In this document: piece after piece, positions 18,795 to 29,335 of the stretch
Position numbering within the stretch: position 1 is the stretch's first letter
Layout: every line of letters starts with the position of its first letter
Source: Leucaena leucocephala
Taxonomy: Eukaryota; Streptophyta; Magnoliopsida; Fabales; Fabaceae
Length of the DNA stretch: 64,000 nucleotides
Direction: 5' to 3'
Assembly (NCBI GenBank): GCA_037074615.1
Contig: CM073518.1
Coordinates: forward strand, 9,734,001 to 9,798,000
Program-made: the position numbers and the translations under genes
The notes under the pieces: model-generated
What the model saw: only the letters and a program-made list of their open reading frames with translations
Databases searched by the model: none
What the model was told of the DNA's origin: nothing

Positions 18795-21700
18795 TTATTC
18801 ATTTAATTGTGGTAAACCTACTGAAAAAGAAGGGATCTCATAAAAAGAATCATCATTATCAACAACCCTTTTTTCTTGGAGCGCGATAGACCATCTTTCA
18901 TTTTGAGGATCAGTGATATAGAACACTTGCTTTGCTTGGTCTGCCATAATGAAAGGCTCATCCCCAAAACTTGTATTATTCAAATCTACTAGTGTAAATC
19001 CTAGCTGATCGACCATAACACCGTTGTTTACAATAGCCCACTTGCATTTGAACACAGGAACTTTGAATTTGGAGTAGTATACCTCCCAAATCTCTTCAAC
19101 AATACCATAATATGGGATGGCTGCTAATTTAGGATTGTTGTCTTTTGAACTAGAGAAATGCATAACTTCAGCCACTAACATAACACCACTATTTTGCACG
19201 CTACTTCTATCATCTAGGGACTTCATATAAAAGGAATACCCGTTGATATCAAATGAATTTCAATAGATCACTTTATGTTCAGGACCACATGCCAACCATC
19301 TAACTGTATCAGAAACACAATCCTCATTTTTAACCTCCAGTTTGAACCAATGTGCAAAAGATTTATTGTGTTCTCTAATCAGCCTTTGCTCTGTCATCCT
19401 ATTATTTTTTTTTTCGAACAAGATCTTTATGAACAGCAATATAGTCTTGAACTTCATCAATGTTATTCAAGATGTGTAAGTGTATTTGCTGCAATTCATT
19501 ACGATCAACACTCCTCACCGATATTCCGCGTTGACCCCTCTGTTTGGCACGGGGGTTTTGGAGACCAGTAGTCTTACTTTAGACAGGTATTATTGACAAA
19601 AATCCATAGCTTCTTCAGCAACATATTTTTGAATAATGGATGCTTCGGGCCGATTTGGATTCTTCATATACCCTTTAAGGATTTTCATGTATCTTTCAAA
19701 TGGGTATATCCATCGTAAGTATACAGGGCCACACAGTTTTATCTTTCGCACTAGATGAACGATGAGGTGTACCATGATGTCAAAAAAGGTAGGAAGAAAC
19801 TGTTTTTCAAGCTGGCACAAAATAACATAACCCTCGTGCTCTAATTCCTCCAACTTTTTAGTCTGAAAGACTTTGCCACATATAGCATTAAAGAAGAAGC
19901 AAAGTCGGGTTACAATGTGTCTCAAATCATCTTGAAGGATTCCTCGAACAGCCACTGGGAGTAATTGTTGCATCAATACATGACAATCATGAGACTTTTA
20001 GCCTCCTAATTTCAAATCTTTCATGGACACAATCCTCTTAAGATTAGACGAGTACCCAGAGGGAACTTTGATTCCTTGCAAACATTCACAAATACTTCTT
20101 CTCTCAGCCTTGGACAAAATGTTAGTCTCTTCAACATGATAGCTCCCCTCACCATCTGGCCTCGGATGTAAATCCTCTCGTATTCCCATTTCTTTCAAAT
20201 CCAATATTTCCTTCAAACCGTCTTTGGAACTACCATGTGTGTTGAGAAGTATTCTAACAATGCTGTCACACATATTTTTCTCCACATGCATCACATCAAG
20301 ACAGTGCCTTACATGAAGATGTCGCCAATACAGAAGCTCAAAGAACACAGATCTTTTTTTCCATACATTTTTCTCACTTTTCTTGGTAATCTTACCGAAA
20401 GTGACATTGATGCCTTTCACCTTTTCATAAACTTGTTCGCTAGTCAATGGCTTTGGAGCATTTTCAAATTCTTGGCCGCCATAAAATTTCTTCTTTAGTC
20501 GACGGTATAGGTGGGCTTGTCTTAGAAATCTCCTATAACCTAGGTAGACTGTCTTTCTTCCATGATGAAGTTGATAGTAGCAAGTCCCTTCCTCACAAAT
20601 CGAACATGCTTTATGGCCCTTAACACTATACCCTGACAAATTTCCGTATGAAGGAAAGTCATTAATTGTACAAAAGATCATGGCCCGTATATTGAAGACC
20701 TCCTTCTTAACCGCATCAAAAACATCCACACCTTCCCATAGCTTCTTCAAATCTTCGATCAAGGGTGTTAGGTAAACATATATGCCATTCCCTGGTTGTT
20801 TTGGTCTTGAGATCAGCATAGACAACATTACATACTTCCGTTTCATACACAACAAGGGAGATAGGTTGTAAATCACTAGAAGGACGGGCCATGAACTATG
20901 TATACTACTAAGGCTACTATAAGGGTTCATTCCATCCGTACTAAGTCCAAGCCTTAGGTTTCGTGGTTCATTGCCGAACTCGGGAAATAAGTCATCAATC
21001 TTCTTCCATTGCAAAGAGTCAGCAGGATGACGAATCTTTCCATCATTAATCCTTTCATTTGCATGCCATAACATTTTCTTTGCATCATCTTCATTAGAAA
21101 AAAGTCGCTTAAACCTTGGTACAATTGGAAGATACCATAACAACTTGGCAGGAGAGTTGTTTGATCTGTACCTTGGTGTCTTACATATTGGACACTTCTC
21201 CTCATCTTCAAACTCTTTCCTGTACAATATGCAATCATTTGGGCATGCATGAATCTTTCTATACTGCATGCCTAAAGGACGTATTATTTTTTTCGCATCA
21301 TAGTAGCGTTTGGGTAACGCATTTTCTTCAGGAAACATGTCCTATAACAACTCAAGCAATTCTGAAAAACCACTGTCACTCCACCCATGCCGAGCTTTCA
21401 CACTTACCAATCTCAACACCGCATTCAACAGGTTGTATTTTCTGCACCCTGGGTATAGAGGCTTTTCTGCATCATTGCACATATTACCATATGCATGTGA
21501 CTGCATAAAAGCATCTTCTCCAACATCACGAATCATGTCCTCTACTCGATCATCAGTATCCATGTCATCGTCAAAGGTCTGTTCCACCTGTTCACCATGC
21601 CATACCCATACCGTGTAACTCTTGCAAAACCCCTCACAAATTAGATGAGTGTAAATATCAGCAGGACTTTGTTTCCTCTCATTCAAACAACTCACACAAG

Positions 21701-21818
21701 GACAATAAAACCTTCCATTGTCATCATCACCATTCCGTTTAGCAAAATCCAAAAGCTCCTTCACCCCCTCAGCATACTCAACACTTGTTCGTTTAGCATT
21801 TATCCAACTACGATCCAT
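18795..21818 (-). pseudogene. TNP2-like CACTA transposase, nearly intact (copy B)
   Basis: The reading starts MDRSWINAKRTSVEYAEG at 21818. Segments in order: N-terminal Cys-rich part (FYCPCVSCLN); Transposase_21 core with KIHACPNDCILYRKEFEDEE, STDGMNPYSS and NDFPSYGNLSGYSVKGHKAC; RHCLDVMHVEKNMCDSIV; DUF4218 (HDCHVLMQQLLPVAVRGILQ to YPFERYMKILKGYM, about 19985-19640); and DUF4216-type C-terminus (FDINGYSFYMKSLDDRSSVQ to LPQLNE-stop, 19245-18795). Across about 1,000 codons the damage is small: single in-frame stops at 21342-21344 (TAG), 19998-20000 (TAA), 19590-19592 (TAA) and 19260-19262 (TGA), plus a frameshift in an A10 run near 19405. Each stop is one substitution from the family residue. 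The family acts in the nucleus, cutting at the CACTA termini. This copy is recently inactivated. Confidence 0.9.
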
Positions 21819-22059
21819 ATTTGTGGAAGACTAAGAAACTAGAAAAACAGAAAACAAGAAACCATTACGTTGCAGCTAATGCATGGAGAGAATAAATTTT
21901 TAGTTCTCGAGAGGAGTTTAAAACAAAACTCACCATCTGTGAAGCGCCGAGAAACTTAACGACCAGGGACAAATTAGAGATGGAAGGCGCAAAAAATGTA
22001 CCAAATAAAAGAGTATTTGGTAAAAAAAAATAAAAAAAAGTTTATTTTGTAAGAAAATA

Positions 22060-22165
22060 TACACCGGACAAAATGTTACACCGGTGTAGATATATATGAG
22101 TTATAGAGAGTATATTTTACACCAGCCACTATATATAAACCGGTGTAAAATATATCATTTTTTTA
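22060..22165. repeat. ACACCGG repeats upstream of the transposase gene
   Basis: TACACCGGACAAAATGTTACACCGGTGT is followed by TTTTACACCAGCCACTATATATAAACCGGTGTAAAA. The block contains TATATATAAA, which could serve as a TATA box for the transposase gene starting at 21818, so promoter and protein-binding repeats may be combined here. Confidence 0.65.
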
Positions 22166-22245
22166 AGTGATAGACCCTACTATGTCATCAATTTTTACAC
22201 AAAAAAATATATATCAGAATATATAAAAGTTGCAATAATCTTTCA

Positions 22246-22572
22246 CTACTGATCAGACTCGGAGTTTTGGGAGTCATCAGATTGGGTGAGATCAACAGGA
22301 TTAAAGAAGCTATCACGGGGTTGATGGCAGTGAACTTCTGAGCGGAAATCTCTGAAATTTGCTTTCATTCTGTTAACTTTCTGATTCAGTTCTTCCACGG
22401 AGTCCTCCAGCCCATTGAAGTGCAGTATGAGTTCCTCAAGGCGCTCCATCAGAGTCACAACCAGGGGAGGAGGAGAAGGAACAGAAGGGTGAGGATCAGG
22501 ATGTTTGTCTTCAAAGTCATCTCTGTTTCTTTTGTGGGGCGGAGAAGGAGGCGTGCGTGAGGAAGAGGCCAT
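22246..22572 (-). CDS. small coiled-coil protein 1 of CACTA element B, unknown function
   Basis: An open frame of 108 residues from the ATG at 22572. I do not recognise it as a known family. Parts: a Ser/Pro-rich N-terminus (MASSSRTPPSPPHKRNRDDF); a proline-rich linker (VPSPPPLV); an amphipathic, probably coiled-coil stretch (about residues 44-78, RLEELILHFNGLEDSVEELN then QKVNRMKANFRDFRSEVHCH); and an acidic, Ser/Gln/Asp tail (DLTQSDDSQNSESDQ). It has a full-length paralogue at 23131-23463, similar throughout and into the 5' leader. It lies 5' of the transposase gene, same strand, inside the element. A DNA-binding or regulatory partner of the transposase is plausible but not shown. The frame could be extended upstream to 22641 (MICIFRL...), but the paralogue starts with the same MASSS, so 22572 is preferred. 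Confidence 0.65.
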   Translation of the reverse strand: MASSSRTPPSPPHKRNRDDFEDKHPDPHPSVPSPPPLVVTLMERLEELILHFNGLEDSVEELNQKVNRMKANFRDFRSEVHCHQPRDSFFNPVDLTQSDDSQNSESDQ

Positions 22573-22834
22573 TGGAGGAGTCAGATAGATGAAAAGAAAA
22601 TAAAACAGAGATAAAGTGATGAGACGAAATATACAGATCAATCATAGGAATGGTATACATATATATATGGTTCATGATCAATAAGAATATAGAAGAATGC
22701 AATTGGCCTTCTATCATAATGACTACAAACGTTGGGAACCGAAGAAGTGAAATGAACGGTTAAAGAATAAAGAAAGCGCGTGGGAAAGCATAGACAGAAA
22801 ACTGAAGAGGCAGAAGCTAATATGCACTGGGTGT

Positions 22835-22930
22835 TTATATTTTAAATTGGTTACTTTTAAAACCGGTGTAAAAATTTAATTTTTTTTAAACCGTCTTCTC
22901 CTTAGTGACCGGTTTAAAAGTGGGATTTAG
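22835..22930. repeat. internal copy of the right subterminal region of element B
   Basis: TTTTAAAACCGGTGTAAAAATTT and AAACCGTCTTCTCCTTAGTGACCGGTTTAAAAGTGGGATTT. The latter parallels the sequence next to the right terminus (about 23750-23800: ACACCGTCTCCGCATTGACCGGTTTAAAAATGGGGATTT). It stands upstream of small-protein gene 1 exactly as the true terminus stands upstream of gene 2, so the duplicated unit seems to include terminus-proximal DNA. Confidence 0.75.
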
Positions 22931-23130
22931 ATGAAAAATAAACGGATCATCAGCAACGTATATACGTATGCAGAACAAGAAACTTGTTAGACACATTCAT
23001 TCAAATTAAACTTTACTATCAAACTTTACATCTTGAAATCTATATAAATACAATATCATCATCTCCTCATTCTTTTCATTACATCAAAAAGGAGGTGGGG
23101 AATAGGGAAAGGCAGGTACCCCATTTTCAC

Positions 23131-23463
23131 TCATTCATCTTCTTCGGAGTCAGTGTTTTGGGAGTCGGAATTGGGATCAACAACAGGATGAAAGAAAGCA
23201 TCCTGTTGATGGCGACGAACTTCAGAACGAAAGGCTCTGAAACGTTGATTCATCCTCTCAACTTTCAGGCCCAGTTCTTCCACCGAGCGCTCTAGGGCAT
23301 TGAAGCGCGGGATGAGTTTCTCCAGGCACTCCACCAGTTGCTGGAGTAGGGGAGGAGGAGAAGGAACTGAAGGGTTATCATAATGACAGACATTTTTTTC
23401 TTCAAAATTAGTTCTTTGTATTTTGTGAGGCGGAGAAGGAGGGGTGGATGAGGAAGAAGCCAT
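23131..23463 (-). CDS. small coiled-coil protein 2 of CACTA element B, unknown function
   Basis: An open frame of 110 residues, paralogous to the protein encoded at 22246-22572. The shared layout is MASSSSTPPSPPHK, a basic-to-acidic linker, PSVPSPPPLLQQLVECLEKL, a heptad-like helix (ALERSVEELGLKVERMNQRF then RAFRSEVRRHQQDAFF) and an acidic tail (SDSQNTDSEEDE). It is the first gene from the 5' terminus of the element, with subterminal repeats about 140 bp upstream of its start. Both copies staying open while the transposase has acquired stops suggests either recent duplication or selection on these proteins. No known domain was recognised, so the function is open. Confidence 0.65.
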   Translation of the reverse strand: MASSSSTPPSPPHKIQRTNFEEKNVCHYDNPSVPSPPPLLQQLVECLEKLIPRFNALERSVEELGLKVERMNQRFRAFRSEVRRHQQDAFFHPVVDPNSDSQNTDSEEDE

Positions 23464-23589
23464 TGGAGAGTTAAGATAGAAAATAGAAGAAATGAATATA
23501 AAACAGATATCGGAGAAGGTGATAATGATGAACTACGTACTACTGCGCATGTCTGAGAAGACTTGACATAAAATGGCGGGAAAGGATAC

Positions 23590-23800
23590 AGACGGAGTTA
23601 ATCTAAACCGGATTAAATATTTCCACATTGATTACTATAACATCCGCTGTAGAAAGTAAACATCTAAACCGGACTATATTTTTCCACATCGGTCATGAGT
23701 AAATACAGTGTAAATATTTTATATTATTTAAAAAAATGCCACCGGTCATTTTTTTAACACCGTCTCCGCATTGACCGGTTTAAAAATGGGGATTTCGAAT
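23590..23800. repeat. right subterminal repeats of CACTA element B
   Basis: Motifs such as TCTAAACCGGATTAAA, TCTAAACCGGACTATATTTT, GCCACCGGTCAT and TTGACCGGTTTAAAAATGGGG lead to the terminus at 23818. They share wording with the right end of the non-autonomous element at 6926-8373. Confidence 0.85.
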
Positions 23801-23821
23801 GCCAATTTTTCACCAGTGTTA

Positions 23822-24242
23822 ATGTCTTATGGAGGTAAAGGAATCATGCCCTTCATCATGGTTTCAATCAAAACAATGGCTTGCCTGATTCCATCATTTG
23901 ACACCCTTTTCATTCCTTGCTTTCATGTCTGACCCTTATGCATTGGACTCCACAACATGGCAAGATCCTTTATCAATTATGTCTCATGTTTCGCTAAGTA
24001 AACAGGGATGGGAGATCATTTTACATAAACTCAGAATTAATAAAAGGTATATCTGCAAGGCACGGATTTGTTTTGAATGGCAATCATTACAGCAATTCTG
24101 TTGGACCAAAATGCATGCTCAAATCTCGCTATGGGTCTATTTTGCTTCAAATCTCGCTATGGGTCTATTTTGCTTCAAATCTGTGCTTCATTGGATCAGT
24201 ACTTCTCCATTCTTCTCCAGCAGTAGAAAAGATACTCTTCAG
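23822..24242. other. no gene seen; contains a 28-bp tandem duplication
   Basis: No recognisable protein. A 28-bp segment beginning CAAATCTCGCTATGGGTCTA occurs twice in a row at about 24120-24177. A frame of 139 codons crosses it but shows no family features. Confidence 0.45.
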
Positions 24243-24390
24243 CTATGTTTAGACGAGAAGAAAAGTAAGGAAAAAATAAAAAGATATAATACTAATAAGA
24301 AAATAATTTTAAAATAGTAAAATATATTATTTTTAGGAATTTTCGCTGGTTATATTCTTTTTCTTTAATTTTTTCCTCATCTAAATATAG
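24243..24390. mobile_element. 148-bp MITE, copy 1
   Basis: The termini are CTATGTTTAGACGAG and, read inward from the right, CTATATTTAGATGAG. The interior is A/T-rich and partly palindromic (AAGGAAAAAATAAAAAG versus CTTTTTCTTTAATTTTTTCC). A second element of exactly the same length with the same termini is at 51068-51215. The target duplication is not clear, so the superfamily is left open. Confidence 0.7.
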
Positions 24391-25142
24391 GGTTGAAGAG
24401 ATTTGTCTCAAGTGACAATTCATTCCTCCTCTTGATGCTCGGAAAGAATACATTGATCCTATCCATCAAGATATTATTTTCCTTTTTGAATTTGTTTATC
24501 TTTGATAAAGTTCAAGGTGTTAACTCTATAGATCCTAGTATTCTCATCTCGTTAAACTCATGTCCTTCGGATACTAAGACATTGTAATTTCTTTCTTTTT
24601 TTCTAATGCATTTGATCTTTTAATAAAAAAAAGAAGTTAAAACATTGTTTTGCTTTAAAAAATAGGTCAAGCTTTTATTAAATAATTGAGGACTTAGCCT
24701 GGTTAGACTTAATCAAATTTGACCTATTTAGTAAACATGCCAAATTATAACATTTTTAAAGATTTATTTACTTGGCCAAAGTTTGTAGGCAAGAGCTTAA
24801 AAATATATATATAATTTAATTTAATTATTAAAGTTAATTAATATTTTAATTTAAGATTATATTATTTTAGATTCTAATTATCAGAGTTAGTTAATTTTTT
24901 TAGATATATTAAATAAGTTAAATAAATTAGTTAATTATAACTAATATAAGAAATCCCATGTCCTAATTATTAAAGGTAGTTGAATTTTTTAGATATATTA
25001 AGGAAGCTAAATAAACTAGTTAATTATAACGAATATAAGAGTTAGTTAACTAATTTGGATATATTGTGAATTATATAATATTAATTCATCTTAAGAAGTT
25101 GAATTTAGTCATAATTAAATTATTTATTTAGCTTCTTTAGTA
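24391..25142. other. AT-rich intergenic DNA with short direct repeats
   Basis: Repeated wording such as GTTAATTATAAC(T/G)AATATAAGA and AATTTTTTAGATATATTAA occurs two or three times between 24830 and 25060. No coding frame or clear termini. Confidence 0.45.
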
Positions 25143-25367
25143 CTACATTGGTCCTAATTATAAGACCTTATTGATTTTTTTTTTTGAGAGAATAAGGAAG
25201 CTGCATAAACCACTTAATTATATCATATATTACATAATTTTTGAAATGAATAGTTTATAAATCAAATAAATTAGTTTAATAAATATAAATACTTTAAAGT
25301 GATTCATTTAGTTTTTTTAATTTTTTCTAAAAAGTCAATAAGATCTTATAACAAAGATCGGTAGTAG
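25143..25367. mobile_element. MITE, probable Tc1/mariner (Stowaway-like) type
   Basis: The inverted ends are CTACATTGGTCCTAATTATA...CTTATTGA and, inward from the right, CTACTACCGATCTTTGTTAT...CTTATTGA. TA dinucleotides (25141-25142, 25368-25369) could be the duplicated target. The element at 51971-52163 has related ends. It is non-coding. Confidence 0.6.
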
Positions 25368-25369
25368 TA

Positions 25370-26160
25370 TGTAAAAAAAGTCAATAAACTCTTATAATCA
25401 TGACTATCATTTTTATCACTCTCATATATTATAATTACTTTATTACCCTATTTTTAGACATTATTTAGTTTGTGATTTTTAGAGAAAAAGTCAGGAAAGA
25501 TAATATAAGTATTTAGTTTAAAAAATAGAAGAGAGGGGAAAATTTGTTTTTGTCTTTTTTTATTCCCTTTCTCAATTTTCTCCCCTTCTAAAATAAAGGT
25601 TTTTAGAGGGGTAAAAAACTTTACTCCGACGATAAAATTGTCTACGTCAATTTTTGAATATTTTAGTGTTACCTTTACCTCACAGCACGCTCCTACAGTG
25701 ACTGGCATCTCCTTCACCTGCAACGAACGACACTGCTAGCATGGCCTCTCCCTCATCTCTAGCACTCGCAACCTCCTTTGCCCCTAGCCTCTATTGCCAA
25801 CAACTTTTTTCTCCTTGGTTGACGATCTCTCCCAAACAGACGATCTAGAGGAGTATGTGACACTGAGGTTGGAGATCTACAAGTTTCGATCTCCTTCAAT
25901 GAAGGGCTTAAAGGTGACGGCTATATCTCTTTCTCTTCAAGCTTCGATATCATCTAGTGAAGGCTATGGAGATGATAGCTCTCTTCTCTCTCTCTCTCTC
26001 GATGAAGGCCCAAAAGGTAATAACTCTCTAATTAAAAAAAATCAATAAAAATAAAATAATAAAAAAAATTAAACAAAATAATAAAAATATATTTTTCTAT
26101 TTATAATAAGTCTCTTACTATCTTTTTTAAATTAATATAACATATCCTTCCTTGGATCCG
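25370..26160. other. no convincing gene
   Basis: Intergenic sequence. A 35-codon frame at 25741-25848 begins MASPSSLALATSFAPS, which looks like the start of a plastid transit peptide, but stops after 35 residues and has no continuation. It may be a decayed exon or chance. Around 26040-26150 the sequence is AT-rich filler. Confidence 0.35.
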
Positions 26161-28800
26161 CCAAACATAGCCTTAGGTTTTTAACTTTTCATCCCCTTCT
26201 CTCCACACTCACAGCCGACCTCAGGCTCTCATCTATCACAGCCACCGCTAAGATTCGTTCGCGTTCTCGTCTCCGGCGTTCATATTCTCTTTCTCCGTTC
26301 TCGGCGTTCTGTTTCTCTCGGCGTCTGCTTCTTGTTTGCTTCTGTACCTATTATGTTTGTTTCTTTTATTTCCTTCCTCTGTTTGCGTTTTCTTTCTGGT
26401 AGTGGCCTACGGTTTTCTCTACTCGTTTTGCTCGTTTTCTTTGTAACAGTTGTGCATCTGGGTATTGATCTGTTTTTTTTCTCTGGCGTGGTTAATCTAC
26501 TTCTTGCATTTTTTTCCTATGTGACGGTGATTGCATCTTCTATATTCGACTTTTGCTTGTTTCTTATTATTGTTTATTTAAAGTACCTAAATGTGTTTCT
26601 CATTTTTAGTGTTGTGTCTTAGATGATGTAAGTTTGGTATGCAGTGTATTGCAGAAAATATTCCATGTAAAAAGTTTTTATTCAGATGGACGATTAGAGT
26701 TGAATGGCGAGTGATTTCCCTCTCTAGATGCTTTAATTTCCTTCTTCTATTTGAGTATTGCCACTTGAGAGTTGGATGGCGAGTGATTGGATCAAGTCAT
26801 TAATTTCATTCGGCCTTTGAGAGATATTGTATACGAGATGGTTATCATAAGTGTCTTCTTCTCCGTGTTATATTTTATTGTTTCTTAGGCGATGCATCTG
26901 CAGTTATTTGTTTTCATGTGCTAACTTAAATTTTCCTTGAATGTGTCTCCTCTGAAATTATGTACAATTGACTATGAAATGTTTATATAGCACTTGCCAC
27001 GCAATTGTAGGTATATTTTCGTTATTATTTTATAGAAACACTACTCTTCCTTCGTTAAAGATTATAGTGATATAACTTTCTTCTTTTATACTTTGGTAAG
27101 TCTTTTGCAAATCACAAAGAAATTATTAGTTGGAGTGGAGTTCTAAATCTGTTGGTTCTCCGTTGTTTTGTTTGTGGTGATTAGACGTCCTAGGACAATC
27201 AATTCTGGTTGAGCTAAATTTCGGATTAAGTAGCAATTTCTTTGTTCAAAAGCTCATGTATGAAATCTTGTTGCATTAGTGATTACTGAGCTTTGCATCT
27301 TGCATCACTGTACTTGCTTCATTCTGTCTGATTAGGGACCAATTTTTGAAATATTCGCTGGTCTGGTGAAGAATTCAGATTAAGTCTCATTAATGTTTAA
27401 AATTTGATCTTTGCTAAGCCTAAAGTTTAGAACTGAATTATTGTCGTTGAACTTTGGCTGAGTTTATGTTTCCATTATCATTGATTTAAATTTTGTAGTT
27501 GCACTAGGTGATGGAATTTCAGAAACTTTGCATTGGGTTTTGGTCTAAATTGCTGATCATGGAAGTCAGTTTGAACTACTGTATTGAAACTTGAAAGTTG
27601 AGATTTTGAAGGCAGCAAATGTCTGAGATTCCCTTTACGGCTTTACCCTTTGTATTGTTCGTTCACTTCGTCGTCGGCGCCTTCACTTCTCCTTCTTCTT
27701 TCAGGTTCTGTTTCTCTTGGAACAATGCTGCGCAGAAATATCCGCTTGAGGAGAGAGTACCTATATAGAAAGAGTTTGGAAGGACAAGACCGATTGCTTT
27801 ATGAAAAGACGCGCAAGATAAGAGAAGCTCTTCAAGGTTACTACTGGTTTTGACCTTTCTGCCTCATAAATATATGTTTGTGAACGTTTTTCGATTTTGT
27901 TTTCCCTTTTGTAGAAGGAAAACCAATCCCCATTGAGCTTAGAAATGAGGAGGCGGCTCTTCGCCTAGAGATTGATCTCGAGGATGAAAATACAGCTAGT
28001 ATGCTTACTTCAATTCTATATTTATCTGGTTATCTTACTAAACTATTGTGAACATGTTTGCTTGCTCAAGGAATAAGCTTGACAATATATAATTTCCTTC
28101 ACTCATAATCATGTCTACTGCCTTTTGGTTTAGGTTATTGGATACCATATATGCTTATTGAAGTTAAGTCAATTCTGTGTAGATTATGGTATTCTTTGAT
28201 ATGTAATGTGCATTGTGAGGAGAATTTAGTTAGGGTAAAACCCACATTAAATTTGTCATTCCAATGTGTTTTCCTTTTTTCTTGTTTGTACTTTTTTTTT
28301 TGTTTCTCAATGTTGTTATAGCACCATAGAAAGGTGTACTGAGTTTGTTTTGTTGCCATAAATTGTATATTTTAGTTTGGGGTATGACATGGCTTGTAAA
28401 TTGTTGATATTTTTCTTCGTTATGGTCTATAATTAAGTCCCAAGGACTCACATTGATGATGAGCATGCAAATGCTACGGAAAAGGATCCAAAAATTTTGT
28501 TAACCACATCTAGGAATCCAAGTGCTCCTCTTACACAGTTTGGAAAGGTTGTATGCTTCAATTGTGGTCATTTTCTTAATTATTCATTGAAAGCTAACTC
28601 TGTTTAAATTTTTTATGCTTGCGGACAATTCCTGAGCTTCATTTTCTTTTTTTTTTTGGGTGTAGGAATTGAGTATTGTCTTCCCAAATGCACAAAGAAT
28701 GAAACGTGGTGGTCAATTTGGTATCTTTCCCTTAAACACTGTCCTACATAGGATGAAGAGTCTTTTATTTGTGGGTGGGTTGTGGAGGGGGGGGGTTTAG
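26160..28800 (+). pseudogene. IMP4: 5' fragment of an IMP4-like U3 snoRNP protein gene
   Basis: IMP4 is a Brix-domain component of the U3 snoRNP needed for 18S rRNA processing in the nucleolus. A promoter/5'-UTR-like CT-rich leader (26180-26340) and a 5'-UTR intron ending TTCTTTCAG before 27706 precede the ATG at 27725. Exon 1 (27725-27836) reads MLRRNIRLRREYLYRKSLEG; exon 2 (27915-27998) reads EGKPIPIELRNEEAALRLEI; exon 3 (28438-28547) reads PRTHIDDEHANATEKDPKIL then TTSRNPSAPLTQFGK; exon 4 (from 28666) reads ELSIVFPNAQRMKRGGQ. GT/AG junctions and phases join cleanly. The frame then runs into unrelated residues and stops at 28798-28800. The remaining Brix domain, more than half of the usual protein of about 290 residues, is absent. 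It is either a truncated copy or a captured fragment. The coding part that remains has no stop. Confidence 0.8.
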
Positions 28801-29335
28801 CTAATGCTCTCATGATTTCAATTTTGGGTCATTTGTGAAAATTTTTTGTATACTAACAAGGTCCTCAAGCTTCTTGTCATTGAAGTTTATTAAGAGATCA
28901 ATTTATGGCTTACTGTTAAAGGCAATGCATGAACTTTTGCATATTAGCACCTAAGATTGTTTGTTGTTTGTGATACCTTCAACTAACTTATAACTCCTAA
29001 TCTCGTCACTCACATAATTATGCCCCCTAACCCCCAGCCCCAATAAAAAAAGAGACTCTTGCTCTCAAGGGTCAAGTACTAAAATTGAAGTGTACTGTTA
29101 TGAAATATATAGTTGTTAGAATGACCCTAATACCCCTAATATACCGTTAGGTCACAGTAGATCGTAGCCTAAAAATATTTAAACTGTACAGATGTGAGAT
29201 AAGAAGAATGACATAACAGAACATATTGACTTTCCAAGAAACTCTCTCGTCTCCCTCTATCCTTTACCTATCGTTAGGTCATTGTTTTACAGTGAAATTA
29301 GTAAGCTCCTTTTCTGTTTCTTATATACTTGGCAT
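28801..29335. other. junction region between the IMP4-like and Dicer-like fragments, no gene seen
   Basis: Neither the missing 3' exons of IMP4 nor earlier exons of the Dicer-like gene can be recognised here. The breakpoint joining the two gene fragments must lie in or at the edges of this stretch. Confidence 0.5.

Larger units (their letters stand above)
14568..23818 (-). mobile_element. full-length CACTA (En/Spm) element, copy B, 9,251 bp
   Basis: The left end is CACGGCTGGAAAAAAGTATT. The right end read inward is CACTGGTGAAAAATTGGCAT. The element is flanked by the 3-bp duplication TTA (14565-14567 and 23819-23821). Arrays of ACACCGGT-type repeats sit at both ends. All recognisable genes lie on the minus strand, so its 5' side is at 23818. 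The order is: small protein 2 (23463-23131), small protein 1 (22572-22246), TNP2-like transposase (21818-18795), second gene with Ulp1-like domain (17870-15278). Similar repeat clusters also stand between the genes. The transposase and second gene carry a few disabling changes, so the copy is probably immobile on its own but quite young. Confidence 0.93.

Noticed and set aside
18795..21818. In-frame stops of the CACTA transposase as programmed readthrough or recoding
   Set aside because: Four different stops of all three types plus an A-run frameshift in one gene are more simply explained by decay.
25741..25848. Short frame beginning MASPSSLALATSFAPS, like a plastid transit peptide
   Set aside because: It stops after 35 residues with no splice-compatible continuation I could recognise. 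Too little to call a gene.
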